This document shows positions 35,044 to 43,384 of a stretch of DNA of 43,714 bases, in pieces; within the stretch, counting starts at the first letter, position 1; each line of letters begins with the position of its first letter. Source of the DNA: Bacteroidota bacterium (GTDB lineage: Bacteria; Bacteroidota; Bacteroidia; Bacteroidales; JACABE01); contig JAPLDQ010000022.1 in assembly GCA_026391675.1 (NCBI GenBank), forward strand, positions 1-43,714, read 5' to 3'. Position numbers and translations under genes: made by a program. The notes under the pieces are model-generated. The model saw nothing but the letters and a program-made list of their open reading frames with translations. It was not told the origin of the DNA and did no database searches.

Positions 35044-36234
35044 ATGTACGATAAAGTTAAAGAACACTTAGTAAAAGAAATCAGTGAAATCAGAAATGCC
35101 GGACTTTATAAAAACGAACGCGTTATAGTATCACCACAGGGTGCTAATATCAAAGTAAATACCGGACAGGAAGTATTAAATTTTTGTGCCAATAATTATC
35201 TTGGATTATCAAATAATCCTGAATTAATACAGGCAGCTAAAGATGCGCTCGACAGTCGTGGTTATGGTATGTCATCTGTAAGATTTATTTGCGGTACACA
35301 GGACTTACACAAAGAACTGGAGCAAAAAATTGCTGAATTCTTTGGTATGGAAGATACCATTTTATATGCTGCTTGTTTTGATGCCAACGGTGGTGTATTT
35401 GAACCATTATTGGGTGAAGAAGACGCCATTATTTCTGATGCATTAAACCATGCATCCATTATTGATGGCGTTCGCTTGTGCAAGGCACAGCGTTTCCGCT
35501 ATAATAATGCTGATATGGCTGATCTGGAAGCTCAATTGATAGCTGCAGCAAATTGCCGTTTTAAACTAATTGTTACTGATGGTGTGTTCTCTATGGACGG
35601 CAATGTAGCTCCATTGGATAAAATATATGAACTGGCTAATAAATACAATGCCATGATTATGGTTGACGAATCTCACTCAGCAGGTGTAGTTGGCAGAACA
35701 GGTCGTGGTGTTACTGAATTGTATAATTTAAAAGGTAAATGCGAAATTATTACCGGAACATTAGGTAAAGCATTTGGTGGCGCAATTGGTGGATTTACTA
35801 CCGGTAAAAAAGAAATTATCGAAATGCTACGTCAGCGTTCACGCCCTTATTTATTCTCAAATTCTATCCCTCCTATGGTTGCTGCTGCAGGTATAAAAAT
35901 GGTTGAAATGATGAGTAAAACCAATGAATTACAGGATAAATTACATGAAAATACTGCATATTACAGTAATAAAATGATTGAAGCCGGTTTTGACATTAAA
36001 CCTACACAATCTGCTATTGTTGCAGTTATGTTATATGATGCCAAATTATCACAGGAAATGGCTGCAAAATTATTAAATGAAGGCATTTATGTTATTGGTT
36101 TCTACTTCCCTGTTGTTCCAAAAGATAAAGCCCGTATCCGTGTGCAGATTTCTGCAGCTCATGAAAGACAACATCTGGATAAATGTATTGCTGCTTTTAC
36201 CAAAGTTGGTAAAGAATTAGGTGTTATCAAATAA
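35044..36234 (+). CDS. kbl: Glycine C-acetyltransferase (2-amino-3-ketobutyrate CoA ligase)
   Basis: A 396-residue PLP enzyme that cleaves 2-amino-3-oxobutyrate with CoA to glycine and acetyl-CoA in threonine breakdown. The start is the ATG at 35044 (MYDKVKEHLVKEISEIRNAG); an upstream TTG at 34981 would lie in the promoter. Family segments are NFCANNYLGLSNNPELIQAAK, GMSSVRFICGTQDLHKELE, DGVFSMDGNVAPLDKI, MVDESHSAGVVG and GTLGKAFGGAIGG with the Schiff-base lysine K242, which is close to K244 in E. coli Kbl. The alternative, serine palmitoyltransferase or KAPA synthase, is disfavoured by the SSVRFICGTQDLHK pattern and the N-terminus typical of Kbl. No tdh threonine dehydrogenase gene lies in the window. 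A strong terminator follows. Confidence 0.92.
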   Translation: MYDKVKEHLVKEISEIRNAGLYKNERVIVSPQGANIKVNTGQEVLNFCANNYLGLSNNPELIQAAKDALDSRGYGMSSVRFICGTQDLHKELEQKIAEFFGMEDTILYAACFDANGGVFEPLLGEEDAIISDALNHASIIDGVRLCKAQRFRYNNADMADLEAQLIAAANCRFKLIVTDGVFSMDGNVAPLDKIYELANKYNAMIMVDESHSAGVVGRTGRGVTELYNLKGKCEIITGTLGKAFGGAIGGFTTGKKEIIEMLRQRSRPYLFSNSIPPMVAAAGIKMVEMMSKTNELQDKLHENTAYYSNKMIEAGFDIKPTQSAIVAVMLYDAKLSQEMAAKLLNEGIYVIGFYFPVVPKDKARIRVQISAAHERQHLDKCIAAFTKVGKELGVIK

Positions 36235-36255
36235 TTAAAATTGATATCTTTTGCA

Positions 36256-36288
36256 AAACCTGTCAGTGAATAAACAACTGACAGGTTT
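36256..36288 (+). terminator. Intrinsic terminator after kbl
   Basis: Twelve-base arms AAACCTGTCAGT (36256-36267) and ACTGACAGGTTT (36277-36288) pair perfectly around a nine-base loop and are followed by AAttttat, a T-rich tail. It is 21 bp past the kbl stop. Confidence 0.8.
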
Positions 36289-36324
36289 AATTTTATATAA
36301 TATGTACATTGTTATAAAACAAAC

Positions 36325-37407
36325 ATGTTCAGAAAAACAAAACTACTCATACTTATTTTTTTAATTAACTCCTGTTTTTTGTCAGAAAATTATGGACAGG
36401 AAGCTTTGCCAAAATTTTATTTTGGCGGAATAAATTTTAACACAGGTAAATTCCTGCCTCATTCAAAACGTATAGATAAAATTAAATCCAACGTATTTGC
36501 TGTACAGGCAAAAATTTATCAAAATATAAAATATAACAATGATTGGAAAAATCCTTTTAATTCCACAAAATTCGGTTATTCGCTTACTTATATTCATGCT
36601 ACAAATGCTGTAATCGGCGATTTATGGGGCGCTAATATGTTTATGGAACCATCGCTTTTTAGTTATCACCGTTTGCATATTTATACTCATATGGGAGCTG
36701 GAATTGCTTATGCTACCAATAAATTTAACAAAGAAACCAACCCCACTGACTTTATGATCAGTACTGATCTTAGCTTCTTTTTTAACTTAAAATTAAACCT
36801 CGATTTCGAATTAAGCAAACAGTTTTCGTTAGGGTTGAATGCAGGATTTTCACATTGTTCCAATGCTGCATTAAACCTTCCAAATCTGGGTATAAATATA
36901 TTTAATTATGGTTTTAATCTAGGTTATAATATTTATGATAATCAGAAACCCATAAACTCCTGTAAATTAACTCCGGAAGATAAAAAATGGGCTTATGATT
37001 TTGCTGTAGGAGTTGCCACACGTGGAGTAAATGAATATATTGACAAATATTATTTCATTGTAAACAGTGATTTTTCAATCAATCGTTTCTTAAGCCGTAA
37101 AAATATCATGAGTTTAAATTTTCATTATGTTTTACGTCAGGGTGATATCTATGATAATTATTATGATACAAAGTATTACAACTACTTTGGATTAGCTTTA
37201 GGTCATGAATTATTAATCAGGAATTTGTCAGTTTTAACACAATTAGGAGCATATTTATATGATACTCATCTTAATCAACATTACTGGTATGCACATTTGG
37301 GTATAAGATATTATTTTACAAAAAATATTTTCGGTATGATCACCCTTTCCAACAGAAAACAATCAGCAGATTATCTACAATATGCTGTAGGATACAGATT
37401 TAAGTAA
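36325..37407 (+). CDS. PagL-like lipid A 3-O-deacylase / acyloxyacyl hydrolase family protein
   Basis: A 360-residue outer-membrane protein. A signal peptide (FRKTKLLILIFLINSCFLSENYGQ) is followed by alternating-hydrophobic strands typical of a beta barrel. The decisive segment is GFSHCSNAALNLPNLGINIFN, with H177 and S179 in the H-x-S-N arrangement of PagL, where His and Ser belong to the catalytic triad. HMGAGIAYATNKFNKETNPTDFMISTDLSFFFN is the typical preceding motif. PagL removes the 3-O-acyl chain from lipid A. The protein is about twice the length of PagL, the second half (FYFTKNIFGMITLSN near the end) adding further strands; the last strand ends in Phe-Lys. A catalytic Glu was not located with certainty. 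A strong terminator separates it from the patatin gene. Confidence 0.72.
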   Translation: MFRKTKLLILIFLINSCFLSENYGQEALPKFYFGGINFNTGKFLPHSKRIDKIKSNVFAVQAKIYQNIKYNNDWKNPFNSTKFGYSLTYIHATNAVIGDLWGANMFMEPSLFSYHRLHIYTHMGAGIAYATNKFNKETNPTDFMISTDLSFFFNLKLNLDFELSKQFSLGLNAGFSHCSNAALNLPNLGINIFNYGFNLGYNIYDNQKPINSCKLTPEDKKWAYDFAVGVATRGVNEYIDKYYFIVNSDFSINRFLSRKNIMSLNFHYVLRQGDIYDNYYDTKYYNYFGLALGHELLIRNLSVLTQLGAYLYDTHLNQHYWYAHLGIRYYFTKNIFGMITLSNRKQSADYLQYAVGYRFK

Positions 37408-37423
37408 TATTCTTTATGATTTC

Positions 37424-37460
37424 AAAAAAACCATTGTTTAAATTATACAATGGTTTTTTT
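37424..37460 (+). terminator. Intrinsic terminator after the PagL-like gene
   Basis: Arms AAAAAAACCATTGT (37424-37437) and ACAATGGTTTTTTT (37447-37460) pair over 14 bases around a nine-base loop and end in a T run. The A/T pairs make it potentially bidirectional, but only the plus strand has a gene ending here. Confidence 0.85.
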
Positions 37461-37501
37461 TTGTAAATTAGCACAAAGTTTTTTTAAGGCTTATATCAAT
37501 T

Positions 37502-39790
37502 ATGAAACTTAGCCGTAATCTATTTATTTTATTCATTTTCAATATTTTAATTTTGAGTACGCATGCTCAGAAAGTAGGATTGGTATTGAGTGGTGGTGGT
37601 GCAAAAGGACTGGCACATATAGGTGTAATTAAAGCTTTGGAGGAAAATGGAATTCCAATCGATTATATTACCGGGACTTCCATGGGTGCAATCATTGGTG
37701 GACTTTATGCAGCAGGCTATTCACCCAAGGAAATGGAAGATATCTTTTTAAATGAAGAATTTGCAAAATGGATTTCTGGTGAAATTGACAAAAAATATAT
37801 CTACTATTTTAAAAAAGAATTACAAAACTCATCATGGATAGATTTACGATTTAATTATGATATAAAAATTAAACCAAAACTTCCAACCAATATCATAGCA
37901 CCCTATCAGATGGATTTTGCTTTTCTCGAAATTTTTGGTAGCGCCAATGCTGTTGCTCATAATAATTTTGATAATCTTTTAGTTCCTTTCAGATGTGTTG
38001 CAGCTGATATATACACCAGTAAACAGGTCGTTTTAAAAAAAGGTGACCTGAGTAAAGCCATAAGGGCATCTATGACTTTTCCGTTTTATTTTAAACCAAT
38101 CAGAATTGACAGTACCCTGCTTTTCGATGGCGGAATGTATAATAATTTCCCTTCAAATGTAATGTATGAAGATTTCTTCCCTGATATTATTATTGGTAGT
38201 AAAGCAGCCAGTAATTATCCAAAACCAAATGAAGATGATATAATATCTCAATTACAGAATATGTTAATGGAAAAAACGGATTATTCAGTAATTTGCGATA
38301 ACAGTATTCTGATTACACCTAATATTCCCAGTGTTGGTGTTGCTGATTTTGATTATGCCAGGGCATTTATTGACAGCGGCTATTATGAAACTAAAAGAAA
38401 TATTGAGCATATCAGACATTATGTCTACAACAGCATTTCAATCGATAGTATAAATATAAAAAGAAAAATATTTAACGATAAGAAACCAAAATTATTAATT
38501 GATAGTATTTTCATTAATGGTTTAAATTCAAATCAGAAATCATATATCAATCATTTGTTATCAAATAAATCGAAGACATTACCTATAGAAGCCATTAAAA
38601 CAGAGTATTTTAAGTTACTTGCAGATAATAAAATTGACAATATTTCGCCCCACCTTATTTTTAATGATAGCACCAAACGGTTTAATCTTTTGCTTGAGAT
38701 TAAAAAAGATAAGAATTTTGTTGCTGAATTTGGTGGTAATATTTCATCAAGTCCAATTAATGAAGCCTTTGTACAATTGCAGTTCAAACATTTAGGAAAA
38801 ACTGCAAAGAGTTTTATTTTAAATTCATATATGGGTAAGTTTTACAGTTCTGCTATGGCTAAAATCCGTTATGACTATGCATCATCCCTTCCTATGTATT
38901 TCGAAACAGCTTTTACTATTCATCAGTGGGATTTTTTTAAGACTAAAACTTATTTTTTCGAAGATAAAACACCCTCTTATTTAATTCAGAATGAAAAGTA
39001 TGTAACTTTAGCTGTTGGAGTTCCTGCAGGGAATAAAGCTAAATATGAAGCACGTTTTTTTTATGCAAACTCTAGTAGCGATTATTATCAGAATAATACG
39101 TTCGGAAGAAATGACACAGCAGATCAGACAAATTTTAACTTTAATTCAATAAGTTTGATCTATGAATATAATACATTAAATAAAAAACAATATGCTAACT
39201 CAGGTAGCTTTTTACAGCTTAAACTAAAATACATGGATGGTTTAGAAGAATATATACCTGGTTCAACTGCATTGAATAAAAACTTGTTTAATATAAGACA
39301 ACGCTGGGTTCAGGCAAAATTTGTATATGACAAATATTTCCTGAGAACAGGATTCAATTCACTGGGCTTTTTATTAGAAGGCTTTTACTCTAATCAGAAA
39401 TTATTTAACAATTATACTGCAAGTGTACTTTCTTCACCAGCATTTACACCTTTCCCTGAATCATACACACTTTTCTTATCCCCTTTCAGATCGAGTATTT
39501 ATGCTTCCGGTGGATTTAAAGATATTATAGGTTTTACAAAATATTTAGATTTACGATTGGAACTTTATCTTTTTCAACCCTTTAAAGAATTATTACAAAG
39601 GCCGGATTATTCAGCTTATTTTGGAAAAAAATTCGATAAAAGATATCTTATGGGATCTTCATCATTGGTGTATCATAGCCCAATTGGTCCGGTTAGCCTG
39701 AGTTTTAATTATTATCAGGATATGGATCAACCTTTTTCTCTGATATTTAATATTGGTTATATAATATTTAATCCTAAAGCAAAAGATTAA
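37502..39790 (+). CDS. Patatin-like phospholipase with POTRA/Omp85 barrel (PlpD-like)
   Basis: A 762-residue exported lipase fused to its own outer-membrane barrel. Residues 1-23 are a signal peptide ending THAQ. The patatin domain has the oxyanion loop SGGGAKGLAHIG (30-41), the nucleophile S60 in GTSMGA and the catalytic Asp in FDGG (D209). It is followed from about residue 325 by a POTRA-like segment (KLLIDSIFINGLNSNQKSYI) and from about 400 by a barrel rich in aromatic strands ending in FNIGYIIFNP. This layout matches the type Vd autotransporter PlpD of Pseudomonas, which carries a phospholipase A1 activity. Patatin-Omp85 fusions are frequent in Bacteroidota and largely uncharacterised. 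Transcribed separately from the PagL-like gene, but both act on outer-membrane lipids. Confidence 0.9.
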   Translation: MKLSRNLFILFIFNILILSTHAQKVGLVLSGGGAKGLAHIGVIKALEENGIPIDYITGTSMGAIIGGLYAAGYSPKEMEDIFLNEEFAKWISGEIDKKYIYYFKKELQNSSWIDLRFNYDIKIKPKLPTNIIAPYQMDFAFLEIFGSANAVAHNNFDNLLVPFRCVAADIYTSKQVVLKKGDLSKAIRASMTFPFYFKPIRIDSTLLFDGGMYNNFPSNVMYEDFFPDIIIGSKAASNYPKPNEDDIISQLQNMLMEKTDYSVICDNSILITPNIPSVGVADFDYARAFIDSGYYETKRNIEHIRHYVYNSISIDSINIKRKIFNDKKPKLLIDSIFINGLNSNQKSYINHLLSNKSKTLPIEAIKTEYFKLLADNKIDNISPHLIFNDSTKRFNLLLEIKKDKNFVAEFGGNISSSPINEAFVQLQFKHLGKTAKSFILNSYMGKFYSSAMAKIRYDYASSLPMYFETAFTIHQWDFFKTKTYFFEDKTPSYLIQNEKYVTLAVGVPAGNKAKYEARFFYANSSSDYYQNNTFGRNDTADQTNFNFNSISLIYEYNTLNKKQYANSGSFLQLKLKYMDGLEEYIPGSTALNKNLFNIRQRWVQAKFVYDKYFLRTGFNSLGFLLEGFYSNQKLFNNYTASVLSSPAFTPFPESYTLFLSPFRSSIYASGGFKDIIGFTKYLDLRLELYLFQPFKELLQRPDYSAYFGKKFDKRYLMGSSSLVYHSPIGPVSLSFNYYQDMDQPFSLIFNIGYIIFNPKAKD

Positions 39791-39859
39791 CCATTATATT
39801 AAATTGCTGTATAATAATTTTTTAAATATATTCTGCGATTTAAATTTTTATTAAAATAA

Positions 39860-39890
39860 TTTGTCTATTAACGAAATATTTCTACTTTTG
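39860..39890 (+). promoter_or_regulatory. Promoter of the DUF349 gene
   Basis: TTTG (39860-39863) and TACTTTTG (39883-39890) are 19 bp apart, exactly the Bacteroidota -33/-7 consensus spacing. It lies 130 bp before the ATG at 40021, so the transcript would have an untranslated leader of about 120 bases. No riboswitch fold was recognised in it. Confidence 0.7.
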
Positions 39891-40020
39891 CTATCCCTTT
39901 GAAAAAAAGGACAATATAATATAGTTCATTTAATTATTAATGTACAGATCAAACTCTATCGGATTTCTTATATAAATATAGGAAAGAGAATTCTTAATCT
40001 GTTAACAATACAGAAAGTTT

Positions 40021-42186
40021 ATGAAAAAAGTATCCCAGGAACCTGTTGAAAATCAGGAAGAAGTTATTATTAAAGAAAAGAAAAAAACTAAAGTTCAGGC
40101 AACTGAAAAAAAGGAAAAGGCTACCAAAGCTACCACTCCAAAAACAAAAACCACAAAAAAAACAGCTGCAGTTAAGATTGATGCTGAAAATCCAAAAGAA
40201 TCAGTTGAAAAAATTAAAAAAGTTGCTGCTCCCAAAAAGCCTAAAACAAAGGCAAGTGAAAAAAAAGCTGATACTGAAATTATCCTGCCTCCGGTAATTG
40301 AAGAAGTTAAAGAAGAAATTGCTGTTTACGAGAAAGCAAGTTTAACTCCTTTATTGGAAGAAGTTCAAACAAAATTAGCAGAACCCATCATCCCAACAAT
40401 TTCTTCTGTTGAAACCGAAGAAGTTGATGAACATGATGAATTGGCACATGACTTAAATGAAACTGAATTAGTTGATAAGTATGCACATCTGACTAAAGAG
40501 GAATTAATTGAAACACTTACTGAATTATTACAGGAAGATAGTATCAATAGTATCAAAAACAATGTTTCACTGATTAAAGTGGCTTTTCATAAAATAATAA
40601 AAGAAGAAAAACATCAGATATATGAAAAATTTCTTTCTGAAGGCGGTGTAAAAGAAGAGTTTATACCTGTAGAAGATGAAGCTGAAATTAATTTTAAAGC
40701 AGCTTTCGAAATATATAAAGAAAGAAAAAACAAATACAACGAAGAACAGGAAAAAATAAAGCTGGAAAATTTAGCGTTGAAACTTCAAATCATTGAAGAT
40801 CTTAAAGTGCTGATCAATTCAGAGGAAACACTTAAGAGAACCTATGATGATTTTAAAGTATTACAGGAAAAATGGAAAGAAATCGGACAGGTACCTCATA
40901 CTGAAAACAATACCCTTTGGCAGAACTATCATTTTCTGATCGAGAAATTCTTTGATAAAGTAAAAATAAACAAAGAGTTAAAAGATCTTGATTTAAGAAA
41001 AAACATGGAAGCCAAAATTCAAATCTGCGAAAAAACAGAAGAATTATTATTGGAATCTTCTATAATAGTTTCTTTTAAGAAATTGCAGGAATACCATGAA
41101 GAGTGGAAAGAAATTGGCCCGGTTCCCATGGATAAAAAAGATGAAATCTGGGAAAGGTTTAAAACAGCTTCTGACCAGATTAATCAACGCCGTCATGAAT
41201 TCTATGAAACACAACATAAACAGGAAGAAAATAATCTTTTAGCAAAAACTGCACTTTGCGAAAAAGCAGAACAGATTCTTTCACTTGAATGTGTTGCCTT
41301 AAAAGAATGGCAGGATGCAACCAATGAGTTGAACGACCTGCTTAAAATATGGAAAACTGTTGGACCGGCTCCAAAAAAACAAAATAACGAAATATGGGCA
41401 CGTTTTAAAACCTATTTAGATAGTTTTTTTGCAAACAGAAACGAGTTCTTTGGAAAAGTTAAAGACGATCAACAAAATAATTACAATTTAAAAGTTGACC
41501 TTTGCTTACAGGCCGAAGCTATTAAAGACCGTAATGACTGGAAATTTGCTACAAATGAGCTCTTAGAATTACAAAAACAATGGAAAACGATTGGTGCAGC
41601 TCCCCGCAAACAACAGGATAAAGTATGGCTTAGATTCAGAGCTGCCTGCGATGAATTCTTTAAAAAGAAAGCTGATTATTTTTCTCATATTAATGAACAT
41701 GAAGCTGAGAACCTCAAGTTAAAAGAAGCTTTAATTGAAAAAGTTAAATCTTTTACATTTGGTGATAACCGCAATGATAATTTAACGTCTTTAAAAGAAT
41801 TTCAGAGAGAATGGTCAGAAATTGGTCATATTCCAATTAAAGAAAAAGAAAGAATACAGGCTGAATTCCGTAAAGTAATCAACACTTGCTTTGAACAGTT
41901 AAAAATCAGCAATGTAGAAGCTTCAGCTATCAACTACAAACAAAAAGTTGACAGCATGAAAGACAGTGGTGGTGGCAGACAATTTATCGGAAAAGAAAAG
42001 ATGTTTATTTCCGGAAAAATTGCAAAACTCAGAGAAGATATCAATTTATGGGAAAATAATATTGGTTTCCTTGCCAATTCCAAACAAGCTGATATTTTAA
42101 AGGATGAATTTGCTAAAAAAATTGAAAGCGCCAAACAGGAAGTAATCTTGTTGGAAGCCAAGTTTAAGATGTTGATGAATTCATAA
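40021..42186 (+). CDS. DUF349-repeat coiled protein
   Basis: A 721-residue cytoplasmic protein with no signal peptide. The first 90 residues are a low-complexity Lys/Thr/Ala-rich extension (for example KKKTKVQATEKKEKATKATT). After an acidic linker, five DUF349 units begin at W285, W362, W444, W521 and W598 (WKEIGQVP, WKEIGPVP, WKTVGPAP, WKTIGAAP, WSEIGHIP), spaced 77, 82, 77 and 77 residues apart. Each continues with a charged helix (IWERFKTASDQ and similar). The protein ends with a coiled-coil helix pair (KEKMFISGKIAKLREDINLWENN). DUF349 proteins occur across Bacteroidota as large helical proteins of unknown function. The lysine-rich extension suggests nucleic-acid or acidic-partner binding, but this is inference. 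A perfect palindromic terminator follows. Confidence 0.9.
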   Translation: MKKVSQEPVENQEEVIIKEKKKTKVQATEKKEKATKATTPKTKTTKKTAAVKIDAENPKESVEKIKKVAAPKKPKTKASEKKADTEIILPPVIEEVKEEIAVYEKASLTPLLEEVQTKLAEPIIPTISSVETEEVDEHDELAHDLNETELVDKYAHLTKEELIETLTELLQEDSINSIKNNVSLIKVAFHKIIKEEKHQIYEKFLSEGGVKEEFIPVEDEAEINFKAAFEIYKERKNKYNEEQEKIKLENLALKLQIIEDLKVLINSEETLKRTYDDFKVLQEKWKEIGQVPHTENNTLWQNYHFLIEKFFDKVKINKELKDLDLRKNMEAKIQICEKTEELLLESSIIVSFKKLQEYHEEWKEIGPVPMDKKDEIWERFKTASDQINQRRHEFYETQHKQEENNLLAKTALCEKAEQILSLECVALKEWQDATNELNDLLKIWKTVGPAPKKQNNEIWARFKTYLDSFFANRNEFFGKVKDDQQNNYNLKVDLCLQAEAIKDRNDWKFATNELLELQKQWKTIGAAPRKQQDKVWLRFRAACDEFFKKKADYFSHINEHEAENLKLKEALIEKVKSFTFGDNRNDNLTSLKEFQREWSEIGHIPIKEKERIQAEFRKVINTCFEQLKISNVEASAINYKQKVDSMKDSGGGRQFIGKEKMFISGKIAKLREDINLWENNIGFLANSKQADILKDEFAKKIESAKQEVILLEAKFKMLMNS

Positions 42187-42195
42187 TCAAATAAG

Positions 42196-42223
42196 AAAAG
42201 AGCCGGTTTAAACCGGCTCTTTT
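42196..42223 (+). terminator. Perfect palindromic terminator after the DUF349 gene
   Basis: Arms AAAAGAGCCGGTTT (42196-42209) and AAACCGGCTCTTTT (42210-42223) form a 28-base perfect palindrome with GC-rich stem and T-tail, ten bases past the stop codon. Confidence 0.9.
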
Positions 42224-42228
42224 TGCAT

Positions 42229-42261
42229 AGTGAAGGGGTGACTTGAAGTCACCCCTTCACT
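42229..42261. repeat. Perfect 16-bp inverted repeat with a one-base centre
   Basis: AGTGAAGGGGTGACTT (42229-42244) and AAGTCACCCCTTCACT (42246-42261) are exact inverses around the G at 42245. It starts five bases after the preceding terminator and has no long T tail in either direction, so it may be an interspersed repeat element or a cruciform. Confidence 0.75.
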
Positions 42262-42283
42262 TATTTCTACGCCTTCTACGCTC

Positions 42284-42326
42284 GGCGAAGTCTAGTGTGT
42301 TAGCCATAGCGTTGGCAGACTTCGTC
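42284..42326. repeat. Short inverted repeat GGCGAAGTCT/AGACTTCGTC
   Basis: GGCGAAGTCT (42284-42293) and AGACTTCGTC (42317-42326) are inverse over nine of ten bases, with a 23-base spacer. It lies in unusually GC-rich sequence for this window. Confidence 0.5.
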
Positions 42327-42454
42327 ACTATAAAAACTCCTGATTTATGTTCAATATTCCGTCGGTAAAAGTAATATTATATATGCAATATGATTGGTTT
42401 TTATTTTATATATTACTTTTCCCTTAATGGAAAAGTAACAAAAGATCAAGTCTG

Positions 42455-42620
42455 CAAATCCTTTACTTCAAATCTACGCTTTTTAAATCCCTGCGCAATA
42501 CAAGCCGTAGCGAAAATAACTTTATTGCATTTATGTTTCCATTGTACTTCGCTATCTTCTGTATTGCTTGCGCAAAGCCACCGCTATATAAAAAGCTTGA
42601 TTTGTAGCGTAAAGTATTTG
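42455..42620. repeat. Large imperfect inverted repeat, about 165 bp
   Basis: The left arm (42455-42514) reads CAAATC..TTTAC..CAAATC..GCTTTTT, then GCGCAATACA and TAGCGAA; the right arm (42548-42620), inverted, gives CAAATA-TTTAC..CAAATCA-GCTTTTT, then GCGCAAGCAATACA and TAGCGAA. A short core of about 33 bases lies between them. The arms match in order but with gaps and substitutions. This may be a decayed mobile element, an intergenic repeat, or a long RNA hairpin. An 83-residue ORF here (42390-42641) is not credible as a protein. Confidence 0.65.
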
Positions 42621-43172
42621 AGGACGGTCCTGGCTTCGTAGCGGGCTCTTTTGTTTAAGAAGTTCACAAAGGCTTAATGTCGTTATGTTAATGTTTTATT
42701 TTATTAAATTCATTTGCCCTTTAGGGCATAAATTTCAATAGAAAATAATAAGTATGCTTTTTTGCTTGTCCGTAGGACATTAAGCTGTTCCTGCACTCCA
42801 GTTCGTTTGATTATTGATCCATCTTCATACATCTGCATTCGTTAATGGTTAATTGCTATTTTTTTTGATTTTAGAACATGGATTTACGATTTTAGAAGAA
42901 AAGAGCGCAGTCTTTACTCAATTTCGTTTGAATTAAATTATAGATTAGTTTAGTATAATAACATTTACTTTTCAAAAAAAAGCAATTGGCTATGTTTAAA
43001 TATAAATTATTCATGATAAAATGTACTTTATTCATAAAAAAATAGCAATCGTTTATCATAAAATAGCAATTATTACAAAGTTAAAATTTATTTTCTGATT
43101 CTTGAAATAGTATTGATAACTGTAAAAATATAATTTATGTTAGTTGTAAAACAAAATTTATTTTTCTTCTGA

Positions 43173-43197
43173 GAATTTTATACCCAGTATAAAATTC
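43173..43197. repeat. 11-bp inverted repeat GAATTTTATAC/GTATAAAATTC
   Basis: GAATTTTATAC (43173-43183) and GTATAAAATTC (43187-43197) are exact inverses with a three-base spacer CCA. It could be a hairpin, a dimeric regulator site or a transposon-end trace. It lies 130 bp before the -7 box of the right-edge gene. Confidence 0.6.
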
Positions 43198-43232
43198 CTT
43201 CCCAGGTTGAGATATTTTACCTGTTTTAGGGT

Positions 43233-43259
43233 GGATATATGATCTACGTAGTTATATCC
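43233..43259. repeat. Palindrome centred on CTACGTAG
   Basis: GGATATA (43233-43239) and TATATCC (43253-43259) flank the perfect octamer CTACGTAG (43244-43251). The extended palindrome of 27 bases is imperfect, with TGAT opposite T, and sits about 70 bp upstream of the right-edge promoter box. Confidence 0.5.
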
Positions 43260-43328
43260 ATGATAACTTGATTTTAAATAATGCTGAAGATAAATTCAAT
43301 TTTAACATCTTTCTGGCAAATTATATAG

Positions 43329-43336
43329 TAAATTTG
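43329..43336 (+). promoter_or_regulatory. Candidate -7 box for the right-edge propeller gene
   Basis: TAAATTTG fits TAnnTTTG, 48 bp before the ATG at 43385. A -33 element is not clear. Confidence 0.4.
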
Positions 43337-43384
43337 TGTTGTTAAAAAAAAAAACAATTTAACCATTAACATTAAATTTAAATT

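Larger units (their letters stand above)
42627..43384. other. Gene-free AT-rich stretch with small hairpins
   Basis: About 750 bp without a convincing gene. It has small hairpins TGCCCT-TT-AGGGCA (42715-42728) and GTCC-GTA-GGAC (42768-42778), a direct pair GATTTTAGAA (42867-42876 and 42888-42897), and AAAATAGCAAT in two copies near 43040 and 43060. Beyond these, and the inverted repeats listed separately, I see no identifiable element. Confidence 0.6.

Noticed and set aside
42229-42261. The 33-base palindrome as a second ordinary terminator
   Set aside because: It lacks a T tail on either side, and a complete terminator already ends the DUF349 transcript.
42390-42641. An 83-residue ORF on the plus strand
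   Set aside because: It lies inside the large imperfect inverted repeat, starts without a ribosome-binding region and has no recognisable protein pattern; the palindrome explains the lack of stops better.
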